A stretch of 23,221 bases of DNA from Bdellovibrionales bacterium (GTDB lineage: Bacteria > Myxococcota > XYA12-FULL-58-9 > SYDY01). The notes beneath the pieces were generated by a model that saw nothing but the letters and a program-made list of their open reading frames with translations, did not search any database and was not told where the DNA came from. Below, in pieces: positions 1 through 7,661 of this stretch (its first letter is position 1; each line of letters begins with the position of its first letter). The DNA lies in the NCBI GenBank assembly GCA_005801425.1, contig SYDY01000038.1, forward strand, positions 1-23,221, in the 5' to 3' direction. A program made the translations under genes and the position numbers.

Positions 1-393
1 AGGGCGGACACGGGGGTCCGCCCCTACAGCAAAGCAAAGCAACACCAAACTCAAAAAAACATGATGCTGATAGCTATCGAGCAAGCTGATGAACCACGAA
101 GCGGTGTGAAGAAATACTGCAATCCAGTACAGCCATGGATGTCGTGGTAACGTGAATGCAGCCGTACAACATGCGATGCTCGTTGCAACAAGAAGCCCAC
201 CGGCAAACCAGGGTGACGGAACAAACGTGATGGCGCTCCAATGCGCTACATTGAAACCATCAAGCCCGTAGCGACCCACATGGGATAAGCGCAGAAGTAT
301 GCAGTCGAGTGCAATCATACAAAAGATAATGCGTTGCATCGCAAGCCAGCGTGTGTTTTCCACGGGCGCATCGAAATAACGGATTAGGAGCAT
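1..393 (-). CDS. HTTM-domain membrane protein, N-terminal part (3' end outside window, possibly disrupted)
   Basis: I translated this frame by hand; it is open from ATG 393 to the window edge (131 codons). It begins MLLIRYFDAPVENTRW and has several hydrophobic segments: about residues 24-36, 54-75, 87-100 and 112-124. The start region, the helix pattern and the motif SYQHHVFLSL fit the HTTM family (four-helix membrane domain related to vitamin K-dependent gamma-carboxylase); the enzyme's substrate in bacteria is unknown. The ATG lies inside the last codons of the upstream 113-aa gene (overlap of about 10 bp), so the two are probably translationally coupled. The last visible codons read through a GC-rich palindrome (2-23), giving GADPRVRP, which does not look like HTTM sequence, so the gene may be truncated there. 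The family call rests on motif memory, not alignment. Confidence 0.62.
   Translation of the reverse strand, partial: MLLIRYFDAPVENTRWLAMQRIIFCMIALDCILLRLSHVGRYGLDGFNVAHWSAITFVPSPWFAGGLLVATSIACCTAAFTLPRHPWLYWIAVFLHTASWFISLLDSYQHHVFLSLVLLCFAVGADPRVRP
2..23. repeat. GC-rich palindromic element (8-bp perfect stem)
   Basis: GGGCGGAC (2-9) and GTCCGCCC (16-23) are perfect inverted repeats around the 6-base loop ACGGGG. Elements of this kind are common dispersed palindromes in environmental bacterial genomes. Here it lies in the open frame of the HTTM-like gene. It could also act as a hairpin terminator, but no T-run is visible before the edge. Confidence 0.6.
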
Positions 394-725
394 ACAAACG
401 TCCAAGGTTCAGAGACTGTATTGTCGTTGCATGTTCGTTCGATGTGTATTGTTTTAACGTGCTCTTGTGTGCATAGGCGTTTTGCAACGGCAGTCCATAC
501 GGTCGGCCATCCACGTCGCATGAGTGCATGCCATGCGGGATGAAATTTATGCTTGATATCGAGGATTTGGTGATCACCATAAACAGTCACGCGACACTTG
601 CGCACCCGTTCGGCCGAAAACATGCGCCATGCAAAGCGCTCGTCGTTGGGATTGTTTCCCAAGTAGTAATGCAGTGGGCTTAATAGAATGAATAACGCGA
701 AAACGAGAATTGCGAAATTGCGCAC
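384..725 (-). CDS. Small membrane-anchored protein, partner of the HTTM-like gene
   Basis: A 113-aa protein with one N-terminal hydrophobic segment (about residues 3-20), then a soluble domain containing DERFAWRMFS. A W-R-M-F-S motif is typical, as I remember it, of proteins encoded beside bacterial HTTM-domain proteins and of the region after the membrane domain in VKGC-like proteins. The start is GTG at 725, three bases after the stop of the nitronate monooxygenase-like gene. The 3' end overlaps the ATG of the HTTM-like gene, so the order flavoenzyme, anchor protein, HTTM protein looks like one operon. A periplasmic or outer-face location is inferred from the single N-terminal helix. The biochemical role is unknown. 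Confidence 0.7.
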   Translation of the reverse strand: MRNFAILVFALFILLSPLHYYLGNNPNDERFAWRMFSAERVRKCRVTVYGDHQILDIKHKFHPAWHALMRRGWPTVWTAVAKRLCTQEHVKTIHIERTCNDNTVSEPWTFVCS

Positions 726-728
726 GGA

Positions 729-1733
729 TCAACCCGTTGCAGAAAGGCCATTGTTGAGCTGTTTGCGGCATTCTTCGACCACACTGGCGGAAGGAACGAT
801 TTTCTGAATGGCTTCCACGCTCTTGCCTGCTTGCCAAAAATCTTTGGACGACATGGGACGTTGCAAACTGCGTTTGAGATCCCACAGAGCGCGCACCGTA
901 TAGGCCATACGCATCCAGTGCTTGGTTTTGTGTCCACGCAGCATCCAGCGGGCGAGTGGGCTTGCTTTGGTACCGATGCGTTGAATGGATGGCGTGTTGA
1001 TGACCGCCACAGGAACACCGGTGATGCGTTCAGAATGGACGATATCATCGGCGTCGCTATTGATGATGGCTTGTTTGTAATCGGGATGGGCTTTACATTC
1101 GTCGGTGGCGATGAATCGTGTGCCCATTTGAACCCCAGCATAACCGATGTCGAGTGCACGGCGAAATCCAGAACCATCGGCAATGCCGCCCGCGCACAGT
1201 ACCGGTTTATCGAACACGGAAAGTTCTTTGAACAATTCTTCCATGCCGAGATGTCCCGCATGGCCCCCGGCGCGTTTGTTCACTGCGATGAGACCATCGA
1301 CACCAGCATCTACGGCTTTTTTTGCCCACTTGGCTTCGGTGACATCATGGTAAACAATGCCGCCTTTGGCGTGGGCTTTGTCGACCACCCATTTGGGATT
1401 ACCAAGCGACGTGATGAAAAATCGAACGCCCATTTCCAAAGAAATGTCCACGTATTTTTCCATGCGATCCTGGTAAGCTTTGGAAGACTTTTCGGTGATC
1501 ACATTGAGCCCAATAGGACGATCTGTTTGAGATAGGATAAATTCCATGCCTTCGCGAAAGTTATAACCATGCACAAAAACAAGGGATAATGGCTGCACAA
1601 TGCCGATGCCGCCTGCCTCTGATACGGCCGCAACCAACTCAGGATTGCTGCACGGGTACATGGGCCCGCACACGAGGGGAACTTCAATACCAATCGACCG
1701 TTCAAAGCGTGTATCGCGTGTGGACATAGACAT
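729..1733 (-). CDS. NAD(P)H-dependent flavin oxidoreductase, nitronate monooxygenase / 2-nitropropane dioxygenase family
   Basis: A 334-aa TIM-barrel flavoenzyme. Near the N-terminus is the family's P-L-V-C-G-P-M-Y segment (19-26). The AGGHAG motif (155-160), with the His that acts at the FMN, is present, as are the phosphate-binding AGGI (181-184) and GVQMGTRF (200-207). Members oxidise alkyl nitronates or act as enoyl reductase-like oxidoreductases; the substrate cannot be told from sequence. Length is normal for the family (about 320-360). ATG 1733 and ATG 1727 are both possible starts. No clear Shine-Dalgarno is visible, which fits coupling to the upstream membrane protein gene whose stop is 8 bp away. 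The next gene follows after 3 bp. Confidence 0.88.
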   Translation of the reverse strand: MSMSTRDTRFERSIGIEVPLVCGPMYPCSNPELVAAVSEAGGIGIVQPLSLVFVHGYNFREGMEFILSQTDRPIGLNVITEKSSKAYQDRMEKYVDISLEMGVRFFITSLGNPKWVVDKAHAKGGIVYHDVTEAKWAKKAVDAGVDGLIAVNKRAGGHAGHLGMEELFKELSVFDKPVLCAGGIADGSGFRRALDIGYAGVQMGTRFIATDECKAHPDYKQAIINSDADDIVHSERITGVPVAVINTPSIQRIGTKASPLARWMLRGHKTKHWMRMAYTVRALWDLKRSLQRPMSSKDFWQAGKSVEAIQKIVPSASVVEECRKQLNNGLSATG

Positions 1734-1741
1734 ATGGCATA

Positions 1742-2647
1742 TCAGAGGGTGTAGGACTCAGCAATATCATCATCTTCCGTGATACGCGGTGTTTTGACTG
1801 CGTCCCGCCATGCACGCAGATAACAGCCTAAAAGATAGACCAAACCGCCAATCCACAGAATGTTGACATCGGCGTCATGCCCAGTGCTGCTCATTGACTG
1901 AATGGCAAGGAAGAGCATGGCCACAAGTTCGGTAAGGGCAGCATCGCCAGACATCTCGCCGCTTGCGAATGGAACGCTGATGGGGGAATGAAGTGTGAAG
2001 CTTTGTTCGGGAACGGTCGTGTCAATCAATCCCATACTCATACGTGTGGCTGCTGCAAGCATAAACGGAACGGGCGCTGTTTGCATGAGCCACAAGGTTG
2101 GATCGATGATCAAATCCAGGCGGGTTCGTTGTGGATTGTGCGCATGACCGCGAATGCCTTTGGGGAGGGCGAGAATTGCCCATAATCCAACGCATCCTGC
2201 GGCCAATGTGTTGGTGTGGGTGAATATCGATGGGGTACCCAATAGTTGTGCCAGCGTATTTGTTATTTCAGCGTTGGACCCTTTTGTCGCTGTGATCGTG
2301 GTGAGGCTGCAGTTGACCCACGTTGCCGTGTTGGCGATGCATTGTAGGGCATTGCCCGATGTTTCTTGCAGGAGCTCCGCAATCATATCCGTGTAGCCTG
2401 GAGGAAGATCCGGAATGTTGATTCTTAATGCTCCATTGCCACCGGCAGTGACTGCGCCTTCTACACTGACGCGTATGGGCACATTAAGGGCTGCACTGCC
2501 TACGACGGCGGCGGCACCCAGCGTGCTCACCAATTTGCGGAGGTCATCGAGATTTTGCAGTGCGCCCTGTTGGAGAACATCCTTATATGACTTATGGACA
2601 TGTTTTGGTGACGCTTGAAGCGGTGCGTAGCGGGTAACGCTTGCCAT
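1742..2647 (-). CDS. Uncharacterised membrane protein, 301 aa
   Basis: I do not recognise this family. ATG 2647 is chosen because AGGAG stands 7 bases upstream. A longer frame reaching 2902 exists but would run antisense into map. Hydrophobic segments lie at about residues 40-57, 145-163, 178-200, 236-252 and 262-277, with a charged C-terminus ending in the acidic run EDDD. There are three Cys in the middle region (103, 113, 152). It is the first gene of a minus-strand operon with the nitronate monooxygenase-like gene (8-bp gap) and is divergent from map (121-bp spacer). A location in the inner membrane is inferred from the helices; no function can be assigned. Confidence 0.7.
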   Translation of the reverse strand: MASVTRYAPLQASPKHVHKSYKDVLQQGALQNLDDLRKLVSTLGAAAVVGSAALNVPIRVSVEGAVTAGGNGALRINIPDLPPGYTDMIAELLQETSGNALQCIANTATWVNCSLTTITATKGSNAEITNTLAQLLGTPSIFTHTNTLAAGCVGLWAILALPKGIRGHAHNPQRTRLDLIIDPTLWLMQTAPVPFMLAAATRMSMGLIDTTVPEQSFTLHSPISVPFASGEMSGDAALTELVAMLFLAIQSMSSTGHDADVNILWIGGLVYLLGCYLRAWRDAVKTPRITEDDDIAESYTL

Positions 2648-2768
2648 GTTTTCTCCTAGGGGCTCAGTACGCATGGGCTTTTGTCGCATGATGTAGTCAT
2701 TGGCAATGTATGCAAACCATGAAAATGCGGCTTGACCACGCACCGCGCCGACGTGGTATTCTCTATCG
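2648..2768. promoter_or_regulatory. Divergent intergenic region between membrane protein gene and map
   Basis: The 121 bp separate two divergent genes, so promoters for both must lie here or inside the genes. The only clear signal is AGGAG at 2655-2659 (minus strand), the ribosome binding site of the membrane protein gene. map has no recognisable Shine-Dalgarno before ATG 2769. I could not pick convincing -35/-10 pairs. Confidence 0.4.
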
Positions 2769-3545
2769 ATGGGTGATCGAATTACGATTAAGAGCGCGGC
2801 CGATATTGAAGCCATGCGCCATGTGTGCATTTTGGCGGCTGAGACTCTCAAGCGCGCCGGTGAAATGGTGAAAGCTGGGATCACCACCGAAGATATCAAC
2901 ACCTTTGTACATCAATATACCATCGATGCAGGCGCGATCCCTGCGCCACTCAATTACAAGGGTTTTCCAAAATCGGTGTGCACCTCGGTGAACGATGTGG
3001 TGTGTCACGGTATTCCATCACGCAAAATTGTTTTGCGCGATGGCGATATCGTTAATATCGATGTCACTACCATTGTGGCAGGTTTTCACGGCGATACCTC
3101 CAAAACATTCGCTGTGGGCAAAATCACGGAGCGTGCACAACGTTTGATCGACGACACCGAAGAATGTTTACGCCGCGGCATTGCCGTTGTTAAACCTGGC
3201 GCGCGTGTTCGCGATATTGGTGAAGCCATTGAAAAATACGCGGCACCTTTGGGCTATGGTATTGTGCGGGATTACACGGGGCATGGCATTGGTCGTATCT
3301 TTCACGAAGCACCTCAAATTCCCCATTACCGTTTTACATCGGGACCCAATCCGCGGCTTGTGCAGGGCATGATTTTTACCATTGAGCCCATGATCAATTT
3401 GGGTTCCCATGAAACGGAACTTGATGCGGAAGACGGCTGGACGGTATACACCGCCGACGGGTCACTTTCTGCCCAATGCGAGCACACAGTGCTTGTGACT
3501 GAAACCGGTGTGGATGTGTTGACTTCATGGGATCTTCTCACGTGA
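2769..3545 (+). CDS. map: Type I methionine aminopeptidase
   Basis: Removes the initiator Met from nascent proteins in the cytoplasm. The 258-aa length is standard for the type Ia enzyme. All metal ligands and catalytic residues are present at the expected spacing: H80, D98, D109, H172, H179, E206 and E238, within the motifs DVVCHGIP, GDTSKTF, GHGIGR, FTIEPM and CEHTVL. The N-terminus IKSAADIEAMR also fits the family, which supports ATG 2769 although no good ribosome binding site precedes it. Its stop overlaps the start of ribD, so the two are very probably co-transcribed and translationally coupled. map is more often next to ribosomal protein or adk genes; pairing with ribD is less usual. 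Confidence 0.96.
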   Translation: MGDRITIKSAADIEAMRHVCILAAETLKRAGEMVKAGITTEDINTFVHQYTIDAGAIPAPLNYKGFPKSVCTSVNDVVCHGIPSRKIVLRDGDIVNIDVTTIVAGFHGDTSKTFAVGKITERAQRLIDDTEECLRRGIAVVKPGARVRDIGEAIEKYAAPLGYGIVRDYTGHGIGRIFHEAPQIPHYRFTSGPNPRLVQGMIFTIEPMINLGSHETELDAEDGWTVYTADGSLSAQCEHTVLVTETGVDVLTSWDLLT

Positions 3546-4648
3546 CATTATCAAATCAAGAACATGGATTCATGGCGCGTGCCATTGAACTGGCGGCGCG
3601 TGGAAGGGGACGTACAAGTCCTAATCCTATCGTGGGATGTGTTCTGGTACGTTCTAAAAAAATCGTGGGTGAAGGTTACCATCGTAAAATAGGTGGGGCC
3701 CATGCCGAAGTTGAAGCCTTGCGTGTCGCAGGTGATCAGGCCAAAGGTGCCACGGCTTATATCACGCTTGAACCCTGCAATCATCATGGTCGAACACCGC
3801 CTTGTACCGATGCATTGATTGCTGCGGGGGTGAAACGTGTGGTGGTCGGTATTCGCGATCCCAATCCGGTGGTGAGTGGCCGTGGTTTGCGACGATTGCG
3901 TGCAGCTGGCATTGACGTGTCCGTGGGACTTTGTGCGTCTGCATGCAAAGAATTGATCGCCGATTATCTTGTGTGGCGGAACGAAGCGCGTCCGATGATC
4001 ACACTTAAAATTGCACAAAGTCTTGATGGGCGTGTGGCCACGGCATCAGGCGAATCGCAATGGATCACGGGTGACGCAGCACGCAAACATGGTCACATGC
4101 TGCGTGCACAACATGATGCCATGATGGTGGGCGTGGGCACGGTGCTTGCCGATGATCCAAAACTTACATGCCGCGTGCGCGGTGGACGCGATCCCACACG
4201 CATTGTTCTCGACACCCATGCGCGAACACCTGTTGATTCACACATTGTGCGTGCAGCAAAAACATCCAAAGCGCCCACGTGGATTGTGCTGGGGGAGGGC
4301 GCACCGCAATCACGTGTTGCTGCGCTTTCTCATGCAGGCGTTCATGTGATTACATGTGAATTGGGGCTCGATGGACGCGTTGAGCTGAATGCATGTTTGA
4401 AAGCACTTGCGGCACGGGATATTTTGTCTGTTTTGGTTGAAGGCGGTCCTTGTGTTTCTGCATCGATGCTGCGTGCTGATGTGGTTGATCGTATCATGCT
4501 TTATCAAGCACCCATGTTTCTCGGCGCACCCGGCAAAGCGAGTGTGGGCGACGTGAACATTGTATTGTTAAACGATGTGATGCGTTTTACGTGTGTTCAG
4601 ACCCAGTTGCTGGGGGATGATGTTCTACTTGAAATGAGGCGGTGGTAG
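3542..4648 (+). CDS. ribD: Bifunctional riboflavin biosynthesis protein RibD (deaminase/reductase)
   Basis: Catalyses two steps of riboflavin synthesis: deamination of diaminohydroxyphosphoribosylaminopyrimidine, then reduction of the ribosyl side chain. The N-terminal deaminase domain carries the zinc site HAE and PCNHHGRTPPC (H59, E61, C84, C93 counted from the alternative ATG 3527). The C-terminal reductase domain begins at about MITLKIAQSLDG and has the VEGGP motif near the end. Total length of 368-373 aa is normal. GTG 3542 is given as start because it makes a GTGA overlap with the map stop; ATG 3527, with a 19-bp overlap, is equally possible since neither has a strong Shine-Dalgarno. 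No other rib genes are next to it in this window. Confidence 0.94.
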   Translation: MTLSNQEHGFMARAIELAARGRGRTSPNPIVGCVLVRSKKIVGEGYHRKIGGAHAEVEALRVAGDQAKGATAYITLEPCNHHGRTPPCTDALIAAGVKRVVVGIRDPNPVVSGRGLRRLRAAGIDVSVGLCASACKELIADYLVWRNEARPMITLKIAQSLDGRVATASGESQWITGDAARKHGHMLRAQHDAMMVGVGTVLADDPKLTCRVRGGRDPTRIVLDTHARTPVDSHIVRAAKTSKAPTWIVLGEGAPQSRVAALSHAGVHVITCELGLDGRVELNACLKALAARDILSVLVEGGPCVSASMLRADVVDRIMLYQAPMFLGAPGKASVGDVNIVLLNDVMRFTCVQTQLLGDDVLLEMRRW

Positions 4649-4649
4649 C

Positions 4650-4667
4650 GGCGCAGCTTGCTGCGCC
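4650..4667 (+). terminator. Hairpin just after ribD
   Basis: GGCGCAGC and GCTGCGCC form a perfect 8-bp inverted repeat around TT, starting 2 bases after the ribD stop. No clear T-run follows, so this may be a weak or Rho-assisted terminator, or simply a mRNA-stabilising hairpin. Confidence 0.4.
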
Positions 4668-5084
4668 ATGGGCGTATCTCTTCGGTGTTTTTGACCTTCT
4701 GCTTTGCTGCATTATTTAAAAAAGCGACTGAAAGGTGACGTGTATCGCTTAGCGACGGCGGGGCGCAGCATAGGCATTTTCTATGAACTGTGGGGGATAA
4801 TTTTGGAGTTTGGTTGCAATTAATTCTTAAAGGACATCGCCAGTAAGTGCTGCGTGGGCTTCCTGACAGCTCGCGCTTCGCATCGCCCAAGGTGACATCG
4901 CGGAGCGCTCGAGCGGCCAAATCCGTGGGCCCAACGGACACTGCGTACGGTGGAAGGACGCCATCAGCACCGCGAGCTGCCATAAAAACATATAGCGCCA
5001 CAATAAGTGTCTATGGTGCTAATTTAGCCAACTTCACACAGCATAAGCCCCGCTTGGGTTTGGGTGTTCAATGGTACGGCCCCA
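4668..5084. other. Intergenic stretch without a convincing gene
   Basis: Between the convergent ends of ribD and the AHSA1-family gene. Open frames exist on both strands (minus 4597-5001, plus 4847-5140), but they overlap each other, have irregular composition and match no domain I know. I see no tRNA cloverleaf, no RNase P, tmRNA or SRP core motif and no riboswitch. A decayed gene remnant around 4850-5000 cannot be excluded. Confidence 0.5.
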
Positions 5085-5124
5085 CCGTCATTTCGAGCCC
5101 GAGCCATCGGGCGAAGCAACCCAG
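5085..5124. repeat. REP-like palindromic repeat
   Basis: The stretch has the core CGTCATTTCGAG...CGGGCGAAGC. GCCCGA (5097-5102) and TCGGGC (5107-5112) pair around GCCA, and TTC (5092-5094) can pair with GAA (5113-5115). A CGTCATTTCGAGC...GCGAAGC arrangement is a widespread type of dispersed intergenic palindrome in bacteria. It lies in the gene-poor gap between convergent genes, the usual site for such elements. Confidence 0.55.
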
Positions 5125-5193
5125 ACTAACGATCCTCTAATCGAACGAATTCAGTACGATTGCCCAGCATTTATGGCGCAGCAAGCCACGCCG

Positions 5194-5616
5194 CTACATT
5201 TCGACCACCTTCTTCAACCCCGCAAGTACCGTATTCCAATTGTTCTTGCTGTGTTCTGCCTTTTCTTGGGACTCGATGTTGGTTTGATCGATGCGTACCT
5301 GAATACCCTGCGGCGTTTCTTCAAGATGGTACGTAATAATTTGTCGCAGATGGGGCAGATCTTCGTGACCGCAGAAATTGCTCCAATAGTTATAAGAAAG
5401 ATGGGTCATGGGTTCAAAGGTCAGTACGGTTCCTTTGTCTTCGTAGGCTTTGCCATCCCATTCGCCGCGGAAAACAATATCGGATCCAACTTTCCAATGG
5501 GTTACCAATGTGGTTCCAAAAAAGTATTGTTTGACCCATTCGGGCTTTGTGAGTGCGTCCCAAACTTTTGATCGGAGTGCCTGGACGGTAATTGTTGCGG
5601 TTGCACTGTATGTCAT
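5194..5616 (-). CDS. SRPBCC / AHSA1-family protein (activator of Hsp90 ATPase homologue 1-like)
   Basis: 140 aa from ATG 5616. The protein begins TYSATATITVQA and has the family's start-of-helix motif VWDALTKPEW (about 18-27), a central DIVFRGEW strand, and the LSYNYWS strand pair, ending in the long C-terminal helix with WNTVLAGLKKVVEM. This is the START-like helix-grip fold of the AHSA1 group (ligand-binding cavity, often stand-alone proteins of unknown ligand). An in-frame ATG at 5637 and a longer start at 5670 exist; the chosen one fits the usual family N-terminus, but no strong ribosome binding site decides it. It lies downstream of the acyl-CoA synthetase on the same strand with a 111-bp gap after 5727, so it might be read from that promoter or its own. 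Confidence 0.85.
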   Translation of the reverse strand: MTYSATATITVQALRSKVWDALTKPEWVKQYFFGTTLVTHWKVGSDIVFRGEWDGKAYEDKGTVLTFEPMTHLSYNYWSNFCGHEDLPHLRQIITYHLEETPQGIQVRIDQTNIESQEKAEHSKNNWNTVLAGLKKVVEM

Positions 5617-5727
5617 GACCGATATTTTCTTTTGCATTGCAGGGAAAGACAAGATTGATGGCCAAATCATGACGCGGAAAAGTAAGATGTCCCCAGCTTA
5701 AGAAAAATGATTGGCATCGTGACGATT

Positions 5728-7554
5728 TTAAACCGCCGTCAGTGAACCCTTATAAAAGTCTTCGATGACTTCGGCATATTTGGTTTCAACCACTTTGCGT
5801 TTGACTTTGAGGCTTGGTGTCAACTCACCTTCTTCGATGCTCAAATCATGGGGAAGCACGGCAAACTTTTTGATGGTCTCGTAGCTTGCCAAACCACTGT
5901 TGAGTTCATCGACGGCGTTTTGCACAATATGCAACACGGCTTTGTCGTGGGTGAGGGTTTCGTAGTCCTCGTTGAGTCCTTGTTCTTTGGCCCAGTGGGC
6001 GAGGGCGTCAGGATCCAGTGTCACCAATGCACTGCAAAAATTACGGTTGTTGCCATGCACAAGCACTTGGCTCAAAAATGGTGAAAGTGATTTGAGTCGA
6101 CCTTCGATGTGTTGCGGCGCGACGTACTTGCCGCCCGATGTTTTGATCAAATCTTTTTTACGGTCGGTAATTTTAAGTCGGCGTCGTGAATCGAGTTCGC
6201 CGATATCACCGGTACGCAGCCAACCATCGGGCGTGAATGATTCGGCGGTGGCTTCAGGCATGTTGTGATAGCCTTGCATGATACCAGGACCACGCAATAA
6301 AATTTCGCCATCTTCCGGTGCAATTTTGACTTCCACACCATCAAGCGGTTCGCCAACCGTGCCAAAGGCAAAGGTATCAGGACGATTGATGAAGCTTGCA
6401 GCACAGGATTCCGTAAGTCCGTAGCCTTCAAGAATCAAAATACCCGCGGCGTGAAAAAATTCGGCCATTTCACGTGAAAGCGGGGCGCTTCCCGAAACAA
6501 AAAACCGAATGCGTCCACCAAAACGTGCTTTGAGTTTGGAGAATACCAGTTTATCGGCAATGGCATATTGAATGCGCAACAGGCCGCTGGGTTCATTACC
6601 TTGTTGTTTGATGGCCGAAACCTTGCGCCCAATGCCCACGGCCCATCGGAAGATGTTCCACTTCACAGGCCCGCCTTGCTTCGCCCCGGTGACAACCTTG
6701 TTGTACACTTTTTCAAAAATGCGCGGTGCGGCGGCCATGAACGTGGGCCTGATGACGGCAAGATTGTCGACAATTTTGGGAATGCGTCCATCGACCGTGG
6801 TGCGAAATCCTACGTGAAGCTGAAACCCTAGAAGCACTTTGCCAAACACGTGCGAAAGTGGGAGCCACAGAAATTGATGATCGTCTTGATACAACACACC
6901 TGTTTCTGCCAACGCCTGGGCTTCAAAAGTCCATGCGCGATGCAAAAGCTCCACACCTTTGGGACGGCCCGTGGTGCCTGATGTGTAAATGAGTGTTGCG
7001 AGATGAGATGGTGTCAATTGTTCTTGGCATAGGCGCAGTGCTTGCGGTTGGTCCTGAATATGATCGCGGCCCAGTTCTTCGAGATCATCAAGCGACATGA
7101 CCCAACCAAGAATATCGTATTCGCATGGGGTGATGGTGATGACGGCTGCAACATCGGGCAGCAGATGTCGCGACCCAAGAAGCTTATCGAGCTGCTTTTG
7201 ATCTTCAACAAACACAAAACGCGAAGAGGAATCGTTGAGAATGTACGTGCATTCTTCGGCGGTATTGGATGGATACACCGTGGTGGTGGCGCCTGCCGCG
7301 CAGACGATCCCAAGATCGGCCATGATCCATTCAAAGCGCGTATTGGCAATGATCGCACAGCGCTCTTCGGGCTTAAGGCCAAGCACCAAAAGACCCGCGG
7401 CGATGTGGTCGACCCGGTGGCCAACCTCGGCCCATGTGCGCGACTGCCATCCCGAATCACCATGCGGATAGGTGAAGGCAATATCGTTGGGTGATGACTT
7501 GATGCGATAGGCAAGAAGTGCGGGAACATGCGGAAACTTTGGTTCACGTGTCAT
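5728..7554 (-). CDS. Long-chain acyl-CoA synthetase (AMP-forming, FadD15-like)
   Basis: Activates long-chain fatty acids to acyl-CoA via acyl-AMP at the membrane or in the cytoplasm. 608 aa from ATG 7554, the usual length of the FadD15/ACSL-type subgroup. Motifs in order: the P-loop YTSGTTGRPKG (190-200), GYGLTES (378-383), GWLRTGD (444-450), and the hinge and catalytic region DRKKDLIKTSGGKYVAPQ (464-481). The start is fixed by GGAGG at 7563-7567, 8 bases before ATG 7554; the ATG at 7569 would place this Shine-Dalgarno inside the coding region. It stands 108 bp downstream of the 885-aa gene on the same strand, with no obvious terminator between. It could feed beta-oxidation or lipid synthesis; no neighbour tells which. 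Confidence 0.94.
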   Translation of the reverse strand: MTREPKFPHVPALLAYRIKSSPNDIAFTYPHGDSGWQSRTWAEVGHRVDHIAAGLLVLGLKPEERCAIIANTRFEWIMADLGIVCAAGATTTVYPSNTAEECTYILNDSSSRFVFVEDQKQLDKLLGSRHLLPDVAAVITITPCEYDILGWVMSLDDLEELGRDHIQDQPQALRLCQEQLTPSHLATLIYTSGTTGRPKGVELLHRAWTFEAQALAETGVLYQDDHQFLWLPLSHVFGKVLLGFQLHVGFRTTVDGRIPKIVDNLAVIRPTFMAAAPRIFEKVYNKVVTGAKQGGPVKWNIFRWAVGIGRKVSAIKQQGNEPSGLLRIQYAIADKLVFSKLKARFGGRIRFFVSGSAPLSREMAEFFHAAGILILEGYGLTESCAASFINRPDTFAFGTVGEPLDGVEVKIAPEDGEILLRGPGIMQGYHNMPEATAESFTPDGWLRTGDIGELDSRRRLKITDRKKDLIKTSGGKYVAPQHIEGRLKSLSPFLSQVLVHGNNRNFCSALVTLDPDALAHWAKEQGLNEDYETLTHDKAVLHIVQNAVDELNSGLASYETIKKFAVLPHDLSIEEGELTPSLKVKRKVVETKYAEVIEDFYKGSLTAV

Positions 7555-7661
7555 GAAACTACCCTCCATCGTGATGCTTTGGGAGGTGTATCATGGTGTG
7601 GGGGGGATTTGAATAGGAAGAGGGAAGGGGGGAGATCTGCGTTTGGATTTGGGTTTCTAAA

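Noticed and set aside
260-580. Minus-strand open frame of 106 aa
   Set aside because: It overlaps the better-supported 113-aa and HTTM-like genes in another frame, and its composition is not protein-like.
831-1535. Plus-strand 234-aa frame inside the nitronate monooxygenase-like gene
   Set aside because: Antisense shadow of a well-conserved flavoenzyme; no motif or ribosome binding site.
2648-2902. N-terminal extension of the 301-aa membrane protein up to 2902
   Set aside because: It would overlap map on the opposite strand, while ATG 2647 has a clear AGGAG site.
4597-5001. 134-aa minus-strand and 97-aa plus-strand frames in the ribD/AHSA1 gap
   Set aside because: They overlap each other, match no family I know, and include the hairpin region; they might be remnants but cannot be supported as genes.
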